A DNA stretch of 34,933 nucleotides from Magnetococcales bacterium (GTDB lineage: Bacteria; Pseudomonadota; Magnetococcia; Magnetococcales; JADFYX01). The translations under genes were made by a program, and so were the position numbers. Below, in pieces: positions 16,061-25,704 of this stretch (positions within the stretch are counted from its first letter, which is position 1; every line of letters starts with the position of its first letter). The DNA lies in NCBI GenBank assembly GCA_015232405.1, contig JADFZS010000055.1, forward strand, positions 1-34,933. The letters run 5' to 3'. The notes under the pieces were generated by a model that searched no databases, was not told the origin of the DNA, and saw only the letters and a program-made list of their open reading frames with translations.

Positions 16061-17140
16061 TTACTGCACAACTATTTTGGGGAACACATCTGATCTATGG
16101 CGGATAATCGAGATTTGTGCTGCTATGGAGCCAGCGATTTCTCTATAATATCCAGCTTGCTGACTGGTTGGGCTACTTATCATCACCGGGGTTCCTGCGT
16201 CTGAGTCTGAACGGATTTTTTCGTCTAATGGTATCTCTCCCAGAAATTTAATATCCGATTTTTGCGCCTCTCGCCTTGCTCCCCCATGGGAAAATATCTC
16301 TGCCCGATGACCACAATCGGAACAGATATAAAACGACATATTTTCTATAACTCCAAGTATGGGCACATTTACCGTTTTAAACATGGAAATACCCTTTTTT
16401 ACATCAGCCAGAGCCACATCTTGGGGGGTGGATACAATAACTGCACCTGTCATATGCACCTTTTGGGTAAGGCTCAACTGGGCATCGCCCGTTCCAGGTG
16501 GAAGATCCACTACCAGATAATCAAGGTGGCCCCACTCGACATCTCCCAACAACTGCTCTACCGCTTTGCCAACCATGGGGCCTCGCCAAACCATTGGAGT
16601 ATCTTCTTCCAAAAAGAACCCCATGGACATCGCTTTGATACCATAAACTTCAACAGGTACAATCTTCTCATTATTTTCTTGCTCTAAAAGTGGTTTTTCC
16701 ACCATGTTCAACATTCTGGGAAGGCTGGGTCCATAAATATCGGCATCAAGCAGCCCTACTTTGGCCCCGGTTTCAGCCAGTGCCAAAGCAATATTAACCG
16801 CAGTTGTGGATTTACCTACCCCTCCCTTGCCAGAGGCCACGGCAAATATATTCAACACATTTGGTAATAATTCCTGTTTGTTTCCTCCTGATACTCTTGA
16901 GGTCATGGTTATATCAACAGTTTCTACATCTGGGATGCTCAACACTGCATCCATTGATTGCTGCTTCATCTTCTCTTTTACCGGGCAAGCCGGGGTGGTC
17001 AATTCCACTTTAAAAGAGACCGCATGATTTTTAATTTCAAGATCTTTTATAAATCCCAAAGAGACTATATCCCTATGGAGATCAGGGTCTACGACATGTT
17101 TTAGTGCATTTAAAATGAGTTGCTCATTGAGTGCAGACAT
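16061..17140 (-). CDS. mrp: Mrp/NBP35-family iron-sulfur carrier ATPase
   Basis: A cytoplasmic P-loop ATPase that carries and transfers [4Fe-4S] clusters. The N-terminal MIP18/DUF59 domain (about 1-85) holds HVVDPDLHRDIVSLGFI and TTPACPVKEKM. The MRP ATPase domain holds the deviant Walker A VASGKGGVGKSTTAVNIA, DADIYGPSLP, VDLPPGTGDAQL and the cluster-binding CxxC in YICSDCGHRAEIF. The frame extends to a TTG at 17149 with an ATG at 17146, but AGGAG at 17150-17154 is best spaced for the ATG at 17140, giving about 359 residues. It is followed on the same strand by nothing and preceded by pntB. Confidence 0.95.
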   Translation of the reverse strand: MSALNEQLILNALKHVVDPDLHRDIVSLGFIKDLEIKNHAVSFKVELTTPACPVKEKMKQQSMDAVLSIPDVETVDITMTSRVSGGNKQELLPNVLNIFAVASGKGGVGKSTTAVNIALALAETGAKVGLLDADIYGPSLPRMLNMVEKPLLEQENNEKIVPVEVYGIKAMSMGFFLEEDTPMVWRGPMVGKAVEQLLGDVEWGHLDYLVVDLPPGTGDAQLSLTQKVHMTGAVIVSTPQDVALADVKKGISMFKTVNVPILGVIENMSFYICSDCGHRAEIFSHGGARREAQKSDIKFLGEIPLDEKIRSDSDAGTPVMISSPTSQQAGYYREIAGSIAAQISIIRHRSDVFPKIVVQ

Positions 17141-17236
17141 TTTCATCAACTCCTTTTACGGGGACAGACTTAACACTGGATACGACCATTATCCTAGCCA
17201 GTATTTCTTTTTTATAAAAAAGAGTCTCAACCACCT

Positions 17237-18634
17237 CTATTTTAGGGCTGACACTATCTTTTCCATGCTATCCTTTGCATCACCAAATAGTAACTTACTG
17301 TTTTGTTTGCTAAACAGTGGGTTTTCCATGCCGGAATAGCCAGTTGCCATGCTTCTTTTTAAAACAACAGTGGCTTTGGCCTTCCAGACCTCTAAAACCG
17401 GCATACCGTAGATGACACTCTGGGGATCGTCTTGAGCACCGGGGTTTACTGTATCGTTGGCCCCGATTACCAGTGCCACATCACTGTTGGCAAAATCATC
17501 ATTTATATCATCCATGGCAAAGACAATATCGTAAGATACCTTGGCCTCTGCCAAGAGGACGTTCATATGGCCCGGCATACGACCAGCCACCGGATGGATG
17601 GCAAAACGTACATCCACCCCGGATTTTTGCAGATTTTGACACAGCTCATTTACCAGATGTTGGGCTTGGGCTACCGCCATCCCAAAACCGGGTACTATGA
17701 TCACCTTTTTGGCCTCTTTTAACAGTTGGGCAACCTCATTTGCAGAGGTTGCCACCACCTCTTGGTTGGATTTTTGCCCACTATGTTTTATCTTGTTGCC
17801 TTCTCCTCCAAAGCCTCCAAGAAAAACATTTAAAAAAGAGCGGTTCATGGCTCTGCACATGATATATGTAAGTATCGTACCGCTACTTCCCACCAATGCT
17901 CCCACAATAATCAATATATCATTGCCCAGCATAAATCCCGTAGCTGCTGCTGCCCAACCGGAGTAGCTATTGAGCATGGAAATCACCACAGGCATGTCAG
18001 CACCACCAATTGCCAACACCAGATGAGTACCCAGGATAAAAGCGATAAAAAGGAGCACTAATAGACTCTCCATGCCATCAACAACCGTAAGAGAGTTTAA
18101 AAAACTGGCCCCAACCCAAATTGCTACGCAAATTAATGATAGGTTTAATATGTGTCGTCCCGGTAGGGTCATGGGTCGACTGCCTATTAAGCCACGCAGT
18201 TTGGCAAATGCCACCAAAGAACCAGAAAAGGTTACACCACCGATAACCACACCTAAAATAGCCTCAATGTTGCGGATGGTTATCTCTGTTTTTGTCAACA
18301 TTCCCACGGCCTCCTGATAGAAGGCCATGCAGACCAACACCGCAGCCATGCCACCAAAACCGTTTAACAGGGCAACCATCTCCGGCATGGCGGTCATCTT
18401 TACTTTATGTGCCATCAGGGAACCCAGCACCACACCCCCCACCATGGCAACCGCCATTACCCGATAGCTGGTGACAAATTCAGAAAAAACCGTAGCACCC
18501 ACCGCAATGGTTATACCCAACAAACCGAATATAGCACCACGGCGTGCTGATTCCTGGGAACTAAGCCCTCCCAAGCTTAATATAAACAGGATTCCGGCAC
18601 TTAAGTAGGAGACTGTTAATATGCTGGCTGTCAT
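17237..18634 (-). CDS. pntB: NAD(P) transhydrogenase subunit beta
   Basis: A 465-residue inner-membrane subunit of the proton-translocating transhydrogenase, which reduces NADP+ with NADH using the proton gradient. The N-terminal half is a set of membrane helices (dII) with the family's VGGVTFSGSLVAFAKL and HLVLAIGGADMPVVISMLNSYSGWAAA (in parts). The C-terminal dIII NADP(H)-binding domain has VIIVPGFGMAVAQAQH, RFAIHPVAGRMPGHMNVLLAEA (in parts), VIGANDTVNPGAQ and MPVLEVWKAKATVVLKRS. The length matches E. coli PntB. It lies 11 bp after pntA, with GGAG before its ATG. Confidence 0.96.
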   Translation of the reverse strand: MTASILTVSYLSAGILFILSLGGLSSQESARRGAIFGLLGITIAVGATVFSEFVTSYRVMAVAMVGGVVLGSLMAHKVKMTAMPEMVALLNGFGGMAAVLVCMAFYQEAVGMLTKTEITIRNIEAILGVVIGGVTFSGSLVAFAKLRGLIGSRPMTLPGRHILNLSLICVAIWVGASFLNSLTVVDGMESLLVLLFIAFILGTHLVLAIGGADMPVVISMLNSYSGWAAAATGFMLGNDILIIVGALVGSSGTILTYIMCRAMNRSFLNVFLGGFGGEGNKIKHSGQKSNQEVVATSANEVAQLLKEAKKVIIVPGFGMAVAQAQHLVNELCQNLQKSGVDVRFAIHPVAGRMPGHMNVLLAEAKVSYDIVFAMDDINDDFANSDVALVIGANDTVNPGAQDDPQSVIYGMPVLEVWKAKATVVLKRSMATGYSGMENPLFSKQNSKLLFGDAKDSMEKIVSALK

Positions 18635-18645
18635 TGTTTTTACTC

Positions 18646-20220
18646 CTATCTATTAAACATTCGCAACATACGTTGGGTGACCAAAAAACCACCGGCAATA
18701 TTAATGGTGGCAACAAATACCGCTAGTCCAGCCAGTATAGTGACCGGGCTGGCAGTAGGACCGGAAACCAAAAGCAGAGCACCCACCACAATCATGCCAC
18801 TTATGGCGTTGATAAGACTCATCAATGGGGTGTGAAGAGCTGGTGTTACATTCCATATGACCTGATAACCGACAAAGCAGCTTAAGACAAAAACCATTAA
18901 ATGGGACAAAAAGGATTCTGGTGCTGGTGAACCTATGGCAAAAAGCCCGAGACCACCCAACACCGTAATCCATGCTATCCTTTTGTTTTTGTCCCTTTCA
19001 CTCTCTTTTTTATTGTCAACTATGGGGCTTTCCAACTTTTTATCAGCAACTGGCTTTACCGGGGCAATTGCTGCAACTTTGGGCTTGGGTGGAGGCCAGG
19101 CCAGCTCCCCCTCATAAACAGCGACAATGGGGCGGATGAGATCATCCTCTACATCAACAACAAGCTTGCCATCTCTACCGGGACATAGCTCTGTTAGCAG
19201 GTGGGCTAAATTGGTGGCATACAGTAGGCTTGATTGGCTCGCCATACGACTGGGTAGATCGGTATAACCGATAATGGAGACACCATGAACAACTGCTACC
19301 TTGTTCGGCTGGGTCAAAGCGCAGTTACCACCATTTTCGGCTGCCATATCAACAATAACACTACCCTGTTTCATAGACTCCACCATCTGGGTAGTTATCA
19401 AGAGAGGGGCTTTTTTTCCCGGTATCAAAGCTGTGGTGATGATGATATCCACCTCTTTTGCCTGGGCAGCAAATAGCTCCATCTCAGCTTTTATAAAAGC
19501 CTTGCTCATAACCTTGGCGTAGCCACCTTCGCTACTGCCATCCTCTTTAAAATCCAGCTCTAAAAACTTCCCTCCCAGGCTCTCCACCTGCTCTTTTACT
19601 TCGGGCCTGGTATCAAAAACCCGTACCACAGCCCCCATACCACTGGCGACACCGATAATTGACAACCCTGCTACTCCGGCTCCGATCAACAAAATTTTTG
19701 CCGGGGGCATCTGCCCGGCAGCTGTCATCTGTCCGGTAAAAAGGCGACCAAAATGGCTAGCTGCCTCGATAACCGCCCTGTAGCCAGCTATATTTGCCAT
19801 GGAGCTTAAAACATCGAGCTTTTGCGCCCTTGTTATACGGGGTACAGCATCCATACTAAGGGCAGTGGCTTTTTTGTTTTGGATATCATCCAGCAACTCT
19901 GGGTTTTGTGCCGGATTTAAAAGGCCGATTATATAGCTATTTTCAGGCAGTAGATCCACCTCATTAACTTTAGAAACCGGATCTAGATAGGGTGCTCGGA
20001 CTTTCAAAACTATATCAGCATCACGCCAAAGAGAGTCAGCAGTCTCCACAACAACCGCCCCATTGGCGATATATTGCCCATCGCCAAAGCTGGCAGCTTC
20101 ACCAGCATTTCTCTCCACCATCACCGTAAAGCCCAGCTTTTTTAGGGTTTTAACCGATTCCGGCGTTGCCGCAACCCGTTTTTCGCCTGGGTATATCTCT
20201 TTTGGAACTGCAATTTTCAT
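18646..20220 (-). CDS. pntA: NAD(P) transhydrogenase subunit alpha
   Basis: A 524-residue subunit with the NAD(H)-binding dI domain fused to membrane helices, as in E. coli; many alphaproteobacteria split these. dI signs: MKIAVPKEIYPGEKRVAATP at the start, LLIGAGVAGLSIIGVASGMGA (Rossmann loop, in part) and VIVDMAAENGGNC. A low-complexity linker (Pro/Lys-rich, about 395-440) precedes three or four C-terminal membrane helices. The frame is open back to 20340, but the ATG at 20220 has GAGGAG and matches the family N-terminus exactly. It is transcribed divergently from the rubredoxin/MBL gene. Confidence 0.95.
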   Translation of the reverse strand: MKIAVPKEIYPGEKRVAATPESVKTLKKLGFTVMVERNAGEAASFGDGQYIANGAVVVETADSLWRDADIVLKVRAPYLDPVSKVNEVDLLPENSYIIGLLNPAQNPELLDDIQNKKATALSMDAVPRITRAQKLDVLSSMANIAGYRAVIEAASHFGRLFTGQMTAAGQMPPAKILLIGAGVAGLSIIGVASGMGAVVRVFDTRPEVKEQVESLGGKFLELDFKEDGSSEGGYAKVMSKAFIKAEMELFAAQAKEVDIIITTALIPGKKAPLLITTQMVESMKQGSVIVDMAAENGGNCALTQPNKVAVVHGVSIIGYTDLPSRMASQSSLLYATNLAHLLTELCPGRDGKLVVDVEDDLIRPIVAVYEGELAWPPPKPKVAAIAPVKPVADKKLESPIVDNKKESERDKNKRIAWITVLGGLGLFAIGSPAPESFLSHLMVFVLSCFVGYQVIWNVTPALHTPLMSLINAISGMIVVGALLLVSGPTASPVTILAGLAVFVATINIAGGFLVTQRMLRMFNR

Positions 20221-20443
20221 AGGTTTACTCCTCGTTTCAAGGGGGGGAGCAGTTACTATTTGGGACAATATTTGTACTATATAGTTCCTCACCACCATAA
20301 ACCCAACCAGCCAAAACAATAAATCGGCATAGCAAGACAAACCAACAATATAATCTATTGAATTTAGGGAACTTTTACCAAAGATACACCACCTAAGTCT
20401 AAAAGGGATAACAGGCGGTTTTAGTTAGAGAAAGGACAATAAA

Positions 20444-21169
20444 ATGAGAATTTTTCTCAAAAATCGTGATCAATATGTCTGTAAACAGTGCGGTTATAAC
20501 ATTATCGGTCATCTACCAGACAAATGCCCATTTTGTCGAGCCAGCTCAGAACAGTTTATCTTGGCCCATGAGTGTTCAGAGCAGTTTTCTGTGGTTAAAA
20601 GTCAGCTAACAAACAATATTTTTAAACTAACCACAAAGCCCAACCTGGGTATAGAGCACACCTCATGGCAGATAAACGCTGCCACAAGCTCATATTGGAT
20701 AGATTGTCCAGCATGCTTCGACCCAAAGCTAAAATCGGCAGATATAATCACCTTCACCCATCACCACACACTGGGAGCCTGTAACCTCTACCGGGAAAAA
20801 CACCAAGCAAAGGTAAGAATAAACCGCAGCGACTCCCAGCACAAACTATCCCAACCTTTTGATTTTGATGAACTAATAGAAGACAACTACATAGAAGACG
20901 GCCTAGAAGCCTACCACATTGGCGGACACACCCCCGGCTACACAATGTTTATATTTGATGAGACCCTATTTACCGGAGACTATTTTTTCACCAACGACCA
21001 AGATCTAAAACTAAACCCCCACGGCAACAAAAAAGAGACCCTAGCCGGAGCCAAAAGACTAGCAAACATCCTAAAAACCCGCCCCATAAAAACAGTATGC
21101 GGCTGGGATACTACCCCATATGAAGAGTGGCAGCCAAAGTTCGCGGCTCTGCTTGGATTGGCAGGTTAG
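20444..21169 (+). CDS. Rubredoxin-like domain fused to metallo-beta-lactamase fold protein
   Basis: A 241-residue cytoplasmic protein. Residues 10-35 form a rubredoxin-like/rubrerythrin-type iron site: YVCKQCGYNI and DKCPFCRA (C13, C16, C28, C31). Residues about 45-235 resemble a metallo-beta-lactamase fold, with a later metal motif AYHIGGHTPGYTM (H162) and LFTGDYFF (D179). The usual first motif HxHxDH is replaced by THHHTLGA, so the second Asp/His pair is missing. An extra CPAC (C88-C91) lies in WIDCPACFDP. A redox or thiol-hydrolase role is possible; the substrate is unknown. Flavodiiron and persulfide dioxygenase relatives are conceivable but not supported by a matching full motif set. Confidence 0.75.
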   Translation: MRIFLKNRDQYVCKQCGYNIIGHLPDKCPFCRASSEQFILAHECSEQFSVVKSQLTNNIFKLTTKPNLGIEHTSWQINAATSSYWIDCPACFDPKLKSADIITFTHHHTLGACNLYREKHQAKVRINRSDSQHKLSQPFDFDELIEDNYIEDGLEAYHIGGHTPGYTMFIFDETLFTGDYFFTNDQDLKLNPHGNKKETLAGAKRLANILKTRPIKTVCGWDTTPYEEWQPKFAALLGLAG

Positions 21170-21278
21170 CAGGCATTTAATATCTATTTATCATCACTAC
21201 ACAAACCAAAAATTGAACATAAAAACAAAACTGTAACAAAATTGAAAAAATTTTTACCAGCTCAGATAGTTATTGCAC

Positions 21279-21307
21279 TGTTGCTGTGTCCAGACATGAG
21301 ATATAAT
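21279..21307 (+). promoter_or_regulatory. Possible sigma-70 promoter of the hybrid kinase gene
   Basis: A perfect TATAAT -10 hexamer lies at 21302-21307, with a weak CTGTTG at 21279-21284 at 17-bp spacing; TTGCTG at 21281 would give a 15-bp gap. It is about 66 bp before the ATG at 21374, in an AT-rich 200-bp intergenic stretch that holds no gene. Confidence 0.35.
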
Positions 21308-21373
21308 AAATTTTAATGACTTCTTCAATCATATTGATAGCTTGCTCCTGACTTATTGGACAAATAAGTATAA

Positions 21374-23635
21374 ATGAATATTTTTACTCTTATTACTCCA
21401 CTCACCTATTTTGTACTTGTTGTTTTGTGGTGTTTGATTCTTTTTTATATTTCTCGTGAGTACCGTTCCTTAAAAGATATACAAAGTCCAGCTCGTATTT
21501 TGGTCGGCATTTTGGCTATTGATTCGATTCGCACTTTGTTTGAAAGTATCTATTTTGGTAGCTGGTACTCAGCGCGAGTTGGCTTTCTACCACAATGGCT
21601 GTTTGAACTCCTTGTCCAGCCCCAAAATGTATTTATTCCCAAGGCTATCAATGTTATATCAGCTGCTTTGATATTTACTCTACTAATACGCAAATGGCTG
21701 CCTGAATTAGATAGAGTTGAAAAAAAACAGAAAAAACAGATTGCTTCATTAAAAGAGAGCGAATTACGATTTCGACTTCTTTCAAATGCCACTTCCGAAG
21801 GAGTTACAATAACTGAGAATGGAGTTATTTTGGACGCCAACCCTACCTTAATAACTATGTTTGGTTTAAACAGCGTTGAAGAAGCAATAGGTAAGCATGC
21901 CATTGATTTTACCGCTGAAGAATATAAAAAGACCGTAAAACAGCATATGTTATCTGGTAGCGATGTGCAGTATGAGGTTGTTGGATTGCGAAAAGATGGC
22001 AGTAAAATCAATTTGGAAGTCAGAGAGCAAAAGATGAAAATAGGTGACCGTGACTTAAGGTTGACGGCACTACGGGATATAACAGAACGCAAAAACAGTG
22101 AAAAAATTCTCCAAGTCGCCCATGACCGTTTTAAAATAGTCATGGATAGTATTGAATCATTGGTCTATGTCGCCGATATTGAAACCTATGAACTTCTATT
22201 TTTAAATCGTTATGGGATTGATTTATTCGGTGATGGGGTTGGTAATCCATGTTGGAAGATACTACAAAAAGAACAGGATAAGCCTTGCCCATTTTGTACA
22301 AACAACCTACTTATCAACAGTGATGGCACTGCAACACAAGGACATAAATGGGAGTTCAAAAACACCACAACAAACAGATGGTATTCCATATTTGATAAGG
22401 CGATCCCATGGCAAGATGGCAGGATGGTGCGTTTGGAAATTGCCACAGACATCTCTGAACGCAAAGTTATGGAAGAAGTGATGCGTCAATCAAAGGAGGC
22501 CGCCGAACAGGCCAATGAGTCTAAAAGCCAGTTTTTGGCCTCTATGAGTCATGATATCCGCACTCCTATGAACTCTATTCTTGGCATTGGCGAGATACTG
22601 GCAGAAACCAACCTGGACGCTGAACAGAAAAATTATATACAGATAATCAACAGTGCTGGTGAAGGACTGTTGGCACTGATAAATGATATTCTTGATCTGT
22701 CAAAAATTGAAGCTGGAGAGATGGAACTTGAAGCTATCCCTTTTGATCTTCGAAAGTTGACAAACAGCTCTATAGAAATCATAAAATCCAAAGCATTAAG
22801 ACAGGGAACTGGAATATCTTTTGAAATTGATAAAACTCTACCAAACCAGTTAATTGGCGATCCCCAAAGACTCCGCCAGATATTATTGAACTTTCTGTCC
22901 AACGCTATTAAATTTTCAGAACAAGGCAAAATCATTCTCACTGCGACTCAAGTCGATAAAAAGTTATTGCGTTTATCAGTTTCTGATACTGGAATAGGCA
23001 TTCCGGAAGATAGGATAAAAACCATTTTCGAGCCTTTCAAACAGGCTGAGACTTCAACCACCCGTCGCTTTGGGGGAACTGGTCTTGGTCTCTCTATTTG
23101 TCAAAAACTGGTAAAAATAATGGAGGGTAAAATTTGGGTTGAAAGTAAACCGGGTGAAGGTAGCACCTTTCATTTCGAAATCCCCTTGCTAAGAGTCCCA
23201 AATATTAAAGTACAACCTTCACAAGATGATTGGAGTCATGTAGAGCAAAAGATAAACCATACAGGGTTGTCCATTCTATTGGCAGATGATACTGAAGAGA
23301 ATTGCATGGTGATTGAGGCATACTTAAAAAACACACCATTTAAACTAACCATTGTAGAGGACGGAATCCAAGCACTTGAACAGTTTAAAAAAGGAAATTT
23401 TGATCTTGTTTTAATGGATATCAATATGCCTGATATGGATGGTTATGAGGCTACCAGAGAGATAAGATCTTGGGAGCAGAAGCAGAGCCTAACACCAACC
23501 CCTATATTGGCTCTTACTGCCAACGCCATGAAAGATGATGTCAATAAAACACGCGACGTTGGTTGTAACCTCCATATAACCAAGCCAATAAGCAAAAAAC
23601 GTCTGCTTGAAGCACTCGCAATTTTTTCTAGTTGA
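21374..23635 (+). CDS. Membrane-bound PAS hybrid sensor histidine kinase
   Basis: A 753-residue hybrid kinase. Order: N-terminal membrane segments (about 5-25, 40-55, 88-105); a short coiled coil; PAS1 (about 128-240, ending [10 protein letters not shown]); PAS2 (about 247-360, ending IATDISERK); HisKA with [20 protein letters not shown] (H393); HATPase_c with [19 protein letters not shown] and [11 protein letters not shown]; and a receiver domain with [14 protein letters not shown] (D682) and the Lys in [11 protein letters not shown]2 carries a cysteine trio, C293, C305 and C308 (CWKILQ...KPCPFC), a pattern seen in other sensor PAS domains. No partner regulator adjoins, so a phosphorelay to a distant protein is likely. 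The signal is unknown. Confidence 0.9.
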   Translation: MNIFTLITPLTYFVLVVLWCLILFYISREYRSLKDIQSPARILVGILAIDSIRTLFESIYFGSWYSARVGFLPQWLFELLVQPQNVFIPKAINVISAALIFTLLIRKWLPELDRVEKKQKKQIASLKESELRFRLLSNATSEGVTITENGVILDANPTLITMFGLNSVEEAIGKHAIDFTAEEYKKTVKQHMLSGSDVQYEVVGLRKDGSKINLEVREQKMKIGDRDLRLTALRDITERKNSEKILQVAHDRFKIVMDSIESLVYVADIETYELLFLNRYGIDLFGDGVGNPCWKILQKEQDKPCPFCTNNLLINSDGTATQGHKWEFKNTTTNRWYSIFDKAIPWQDGRMVRLEIATDISERKVMEEVMRQSKEAAEQANESKSQFLASMSHDIRTPMNSILGIGEILAETNLDAEQKNYIQIINSAGEGLLALINDILDLSKIEAGEMELEAIPFDLRKLTNSSIEIIKSKALRQGTGISFEIDKTLPNQLIGDPQRLRQILLNFLSNAIKFSEQGKIILTATQVDKKLLRLSVSDTGIGIPEDRIKTIFEPFKQAETSTTRRFGGTGLGLSICQKLVKIMEGKIWVESKPGEGSTFHFEIPLLRVPNIKVQPSQDDWSHVEQKINHTGLSILLADDTEENCMVIEAYLKNTPFKLTIVEDGIQALEQFKKGNFDLVLMDINMPDMDGYEATREIRSWEQKQSLTPTPILALTANAMKDDVNKTRDVGCNLHITKPISKKRLLEALAIFSS

Positions 23636-23688
23636 TATGATCTAAAAAACAGTACTCCATACAACTATTAAGACAAATATTCACCCCC

Positions 23689-25494
23689 CTAAAACCCCCA
23701 AAATTGCGGAATCAGATAGCTTACCAGCATCCAGACTATGACATTTAAAGGCAGCCCCACCCTTACGAAATCTCTTACGCTGTAATATCCGGCTGATAAT
23801 ACCATCAGGTTGGTTTGGTAGCCTATGGGGGTGGCGAAGGCGGCGTTGGCACCGAATACTACCCCAATCAAAAACGGCATGGGGCTTACGCCTAGCTGGT
23901 TGGCTACACCTATGGCTATGGGGGCAAAAAGAATGGCAGAGGCGTTGTTGGATATTATGTTGGTGAATAACATCACTATAAAAATAAACAGGGCCAGTAT
24001 CCACTCCACCGAGAGACCCACCGATAGTTGAATAAGACCATCGGCTAAAAACTCCACTGCTCCGGTTATCTCCATGGCTTTACCCAACGCCAGGGTTGCA
24101 GCCACCATGAAGATAATTTGTGGTGAAATGGCGGCATATGCCTGTCGCATGGTAAGACAGCGACTTGCCAGCATTAAAAATGCCCCCAACAGCGCAATAA
24201 CCAGCATATCCACAGCTCTTGTTGCTGCCAACAGCACCACAGCCAATAGAATAAGTGCCGATGTTCCCGCCTTGGCAGAGTGCTCCACAGTGTCTTTAAC
24301 ACCCCAAAGCAGTATCATATCCCGACGATCAGCTAGAATATTCAGCTGGTCCGATGTTCCCTGTACCAGGAGAACATCCCCTGCTCGCAGTTTTATTTTG
24401 GCAAGATTTCGCACCCTGATATGGCGGTGCTGCTGAATACCGATCACCGCAATTCCATAACGGTTTTGAAAACGGATTTGTGATAGAGTTCTGCCCACCA
24501 TGGATGTACCGGGCATCACCACCAGTTCAGCCATATTCTGGCGTTTTATATCTTCACCAGGAGGTTTGCCAGCAGAGTTTGGTAGTAACGAAGAGCCGGA
24601 GTCCCACTCCAATTTTTTTAGATCCCTGGCACTACCAGCTAAAAGCAGGCTATCCCCAGCCAATATATAGAGATCATCATCCTGAACCAAAACTTTACCG
24701 TCCCGTAACACCCTCTCAACAACCACCTTTTCAAACAGCTCTGCCACCTCTTCGTCGGCTAGCTGTTTGCCAACCAAAACTGTCTCCGGCAACACCTCAA
24801 GCTGGACTATAAACTTTCTTTGAAACTCCTGGGAACCAACCGGAGCAGTGTTTGGCAGAAGTGATGGAGCTATAAACACCAGATAAAACAGACCCACCAA
24901 CAAAACTATCCCACCCAAGGCACTAAAGGTAAACATCTCAAACTGTCCCACCCCAGCTTGGGCAGCGAAAGATGAAACCAGGATATTGGTAGATGTTCCC
25001 ATTAAAGTGCAAGTACCGCCCAAAATGGAGATAAAAGATAGCTGCATCAAAAATTTAGAGCTGGAGAGTTTCAGCTCATCTGCCAGTGTTACCATAATGG
25101 GCAGAAAGATAACAACAATGGGAGTGTTGTTTAAAAAAGCACTGGCAATAGCCACAAACAGCAGAGAAACAGTTAAAGCCAACCGCCAACTACCAAGTGA
25201 AAATTGACGTATCCATGAGGCAACCATACTAACAGAGCCGGTAATGGTAACACCCTCACCAATAACCAACAGAGCCACAACAATTACCAACGCCGGATGG
25301 GAAAAGCCAAACAGAAGATCAGGAGCAGAGAGAAGGTTTACTCCGGTTACAGGATCGATTAGAGGATAGAGCTGAAACATCACAATCAGCCACACCAACA
25401 ACCCCAAGGAGACCAACGCCATGGGTATTCTCTCCTGTGCATAAAACAGCACAGCCAAAATAAGAGTACCCAGGGTTAATGATATATGAAACAT
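23689..25494 (-). CDS. SLC13/DASS-type anion transporter with two TrkA-C domains
   Basis: A 601-residue inner-membrane transporter of the sodium/sulfate-dicarboxylate symporter class. Two blocks of membrane helices (about 5-205 and 395-600) flank a cytosolic insert with two TrkA-C (RCK_C) domains: one with VQLEVLPETVLVGKQLADEE and LLAGSARDLKKLE, the second with ELVVMPGTSMVGRTLSQI and VLLVQGTSDQLNIL. Family motifs include NNTPIVVIFLPIM and NIISNNASAILFAPIA (the SNT/NNT hairpin tips) and MGTSTNILVSS. Many such proteins carry sulfate or related anions; the substrate cannot be read from sequence. The ATG at 25494 has no clear ribosome site. It is convergent with the kinase gene, 53 bp apart. Confidence 0.88.
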   Translation of the reverse strand: MFHISLTLGTLILAVLFYAQERIPMALVSLGLLVWLIVMFQLYPLIDPVTGVNLLSAPDLLFGFSHPALVIVVALLVIGEGVTITGSVSMVASWIRQFSLGSWRLALTVSLLFVAIASAFLNNTPIVVIFLPIMVTLADELKLSSSKFLMQLSFISILGGTCTLMGTSTNILVSSFAAQAGVGQFEMFTFSALGGIVLLVGLFYLVFIAPSLLPNTAPVGSQEFQRKFIVQLEVLPETVLVGKQLADEEVAELFEKVVVERVLRDGKVLVQDDDLYILAGDSLLLAGSARDLKKLEWDSGSSLLPNSAGKPPGEDIKRQNMAELVVMPGTSMVGRTLSQIRFQNRYGIAVIGIQQHRHIRVRNLAKIKLRAGDVLLVQGTSDQLNILADRRDMILLWGVKDTVEHSAKAGTSALILLAVVLLAATRAVDMLVIALLGAFLMLASRCLTMRQAYAAISPQIIFMVAATLALGKAMEITGAVEFLADGLIQLSVGLSVEWILALFIFIVMLFTNIISNNASAILFAPIAIGVANQLGVSPMPFLIGVVFGANAAFATPIGYQTNLMVLSAGYYSVRDFVRVGLPLNVIVWMLVSYLIPQFWGF

Positions 25495-25704
25495 GTGAGA
25501 TATTGTTATATCGTAGCTTTTTGCAAATCAAGGATAGTTGACAACAAGATATCTACAACCTGTTATTTATTCCAGTTGTACTTATTCACCATGGTATCAA
25601 AGGCTATATATCGGGTGCTAGCCAAACCCAGCAAAAAGAAAATCGCCCTTAAGCCATGATAGTTAAAAACCAGACTTCCAGGACGATTATAGCACAATTA
25701 GATT

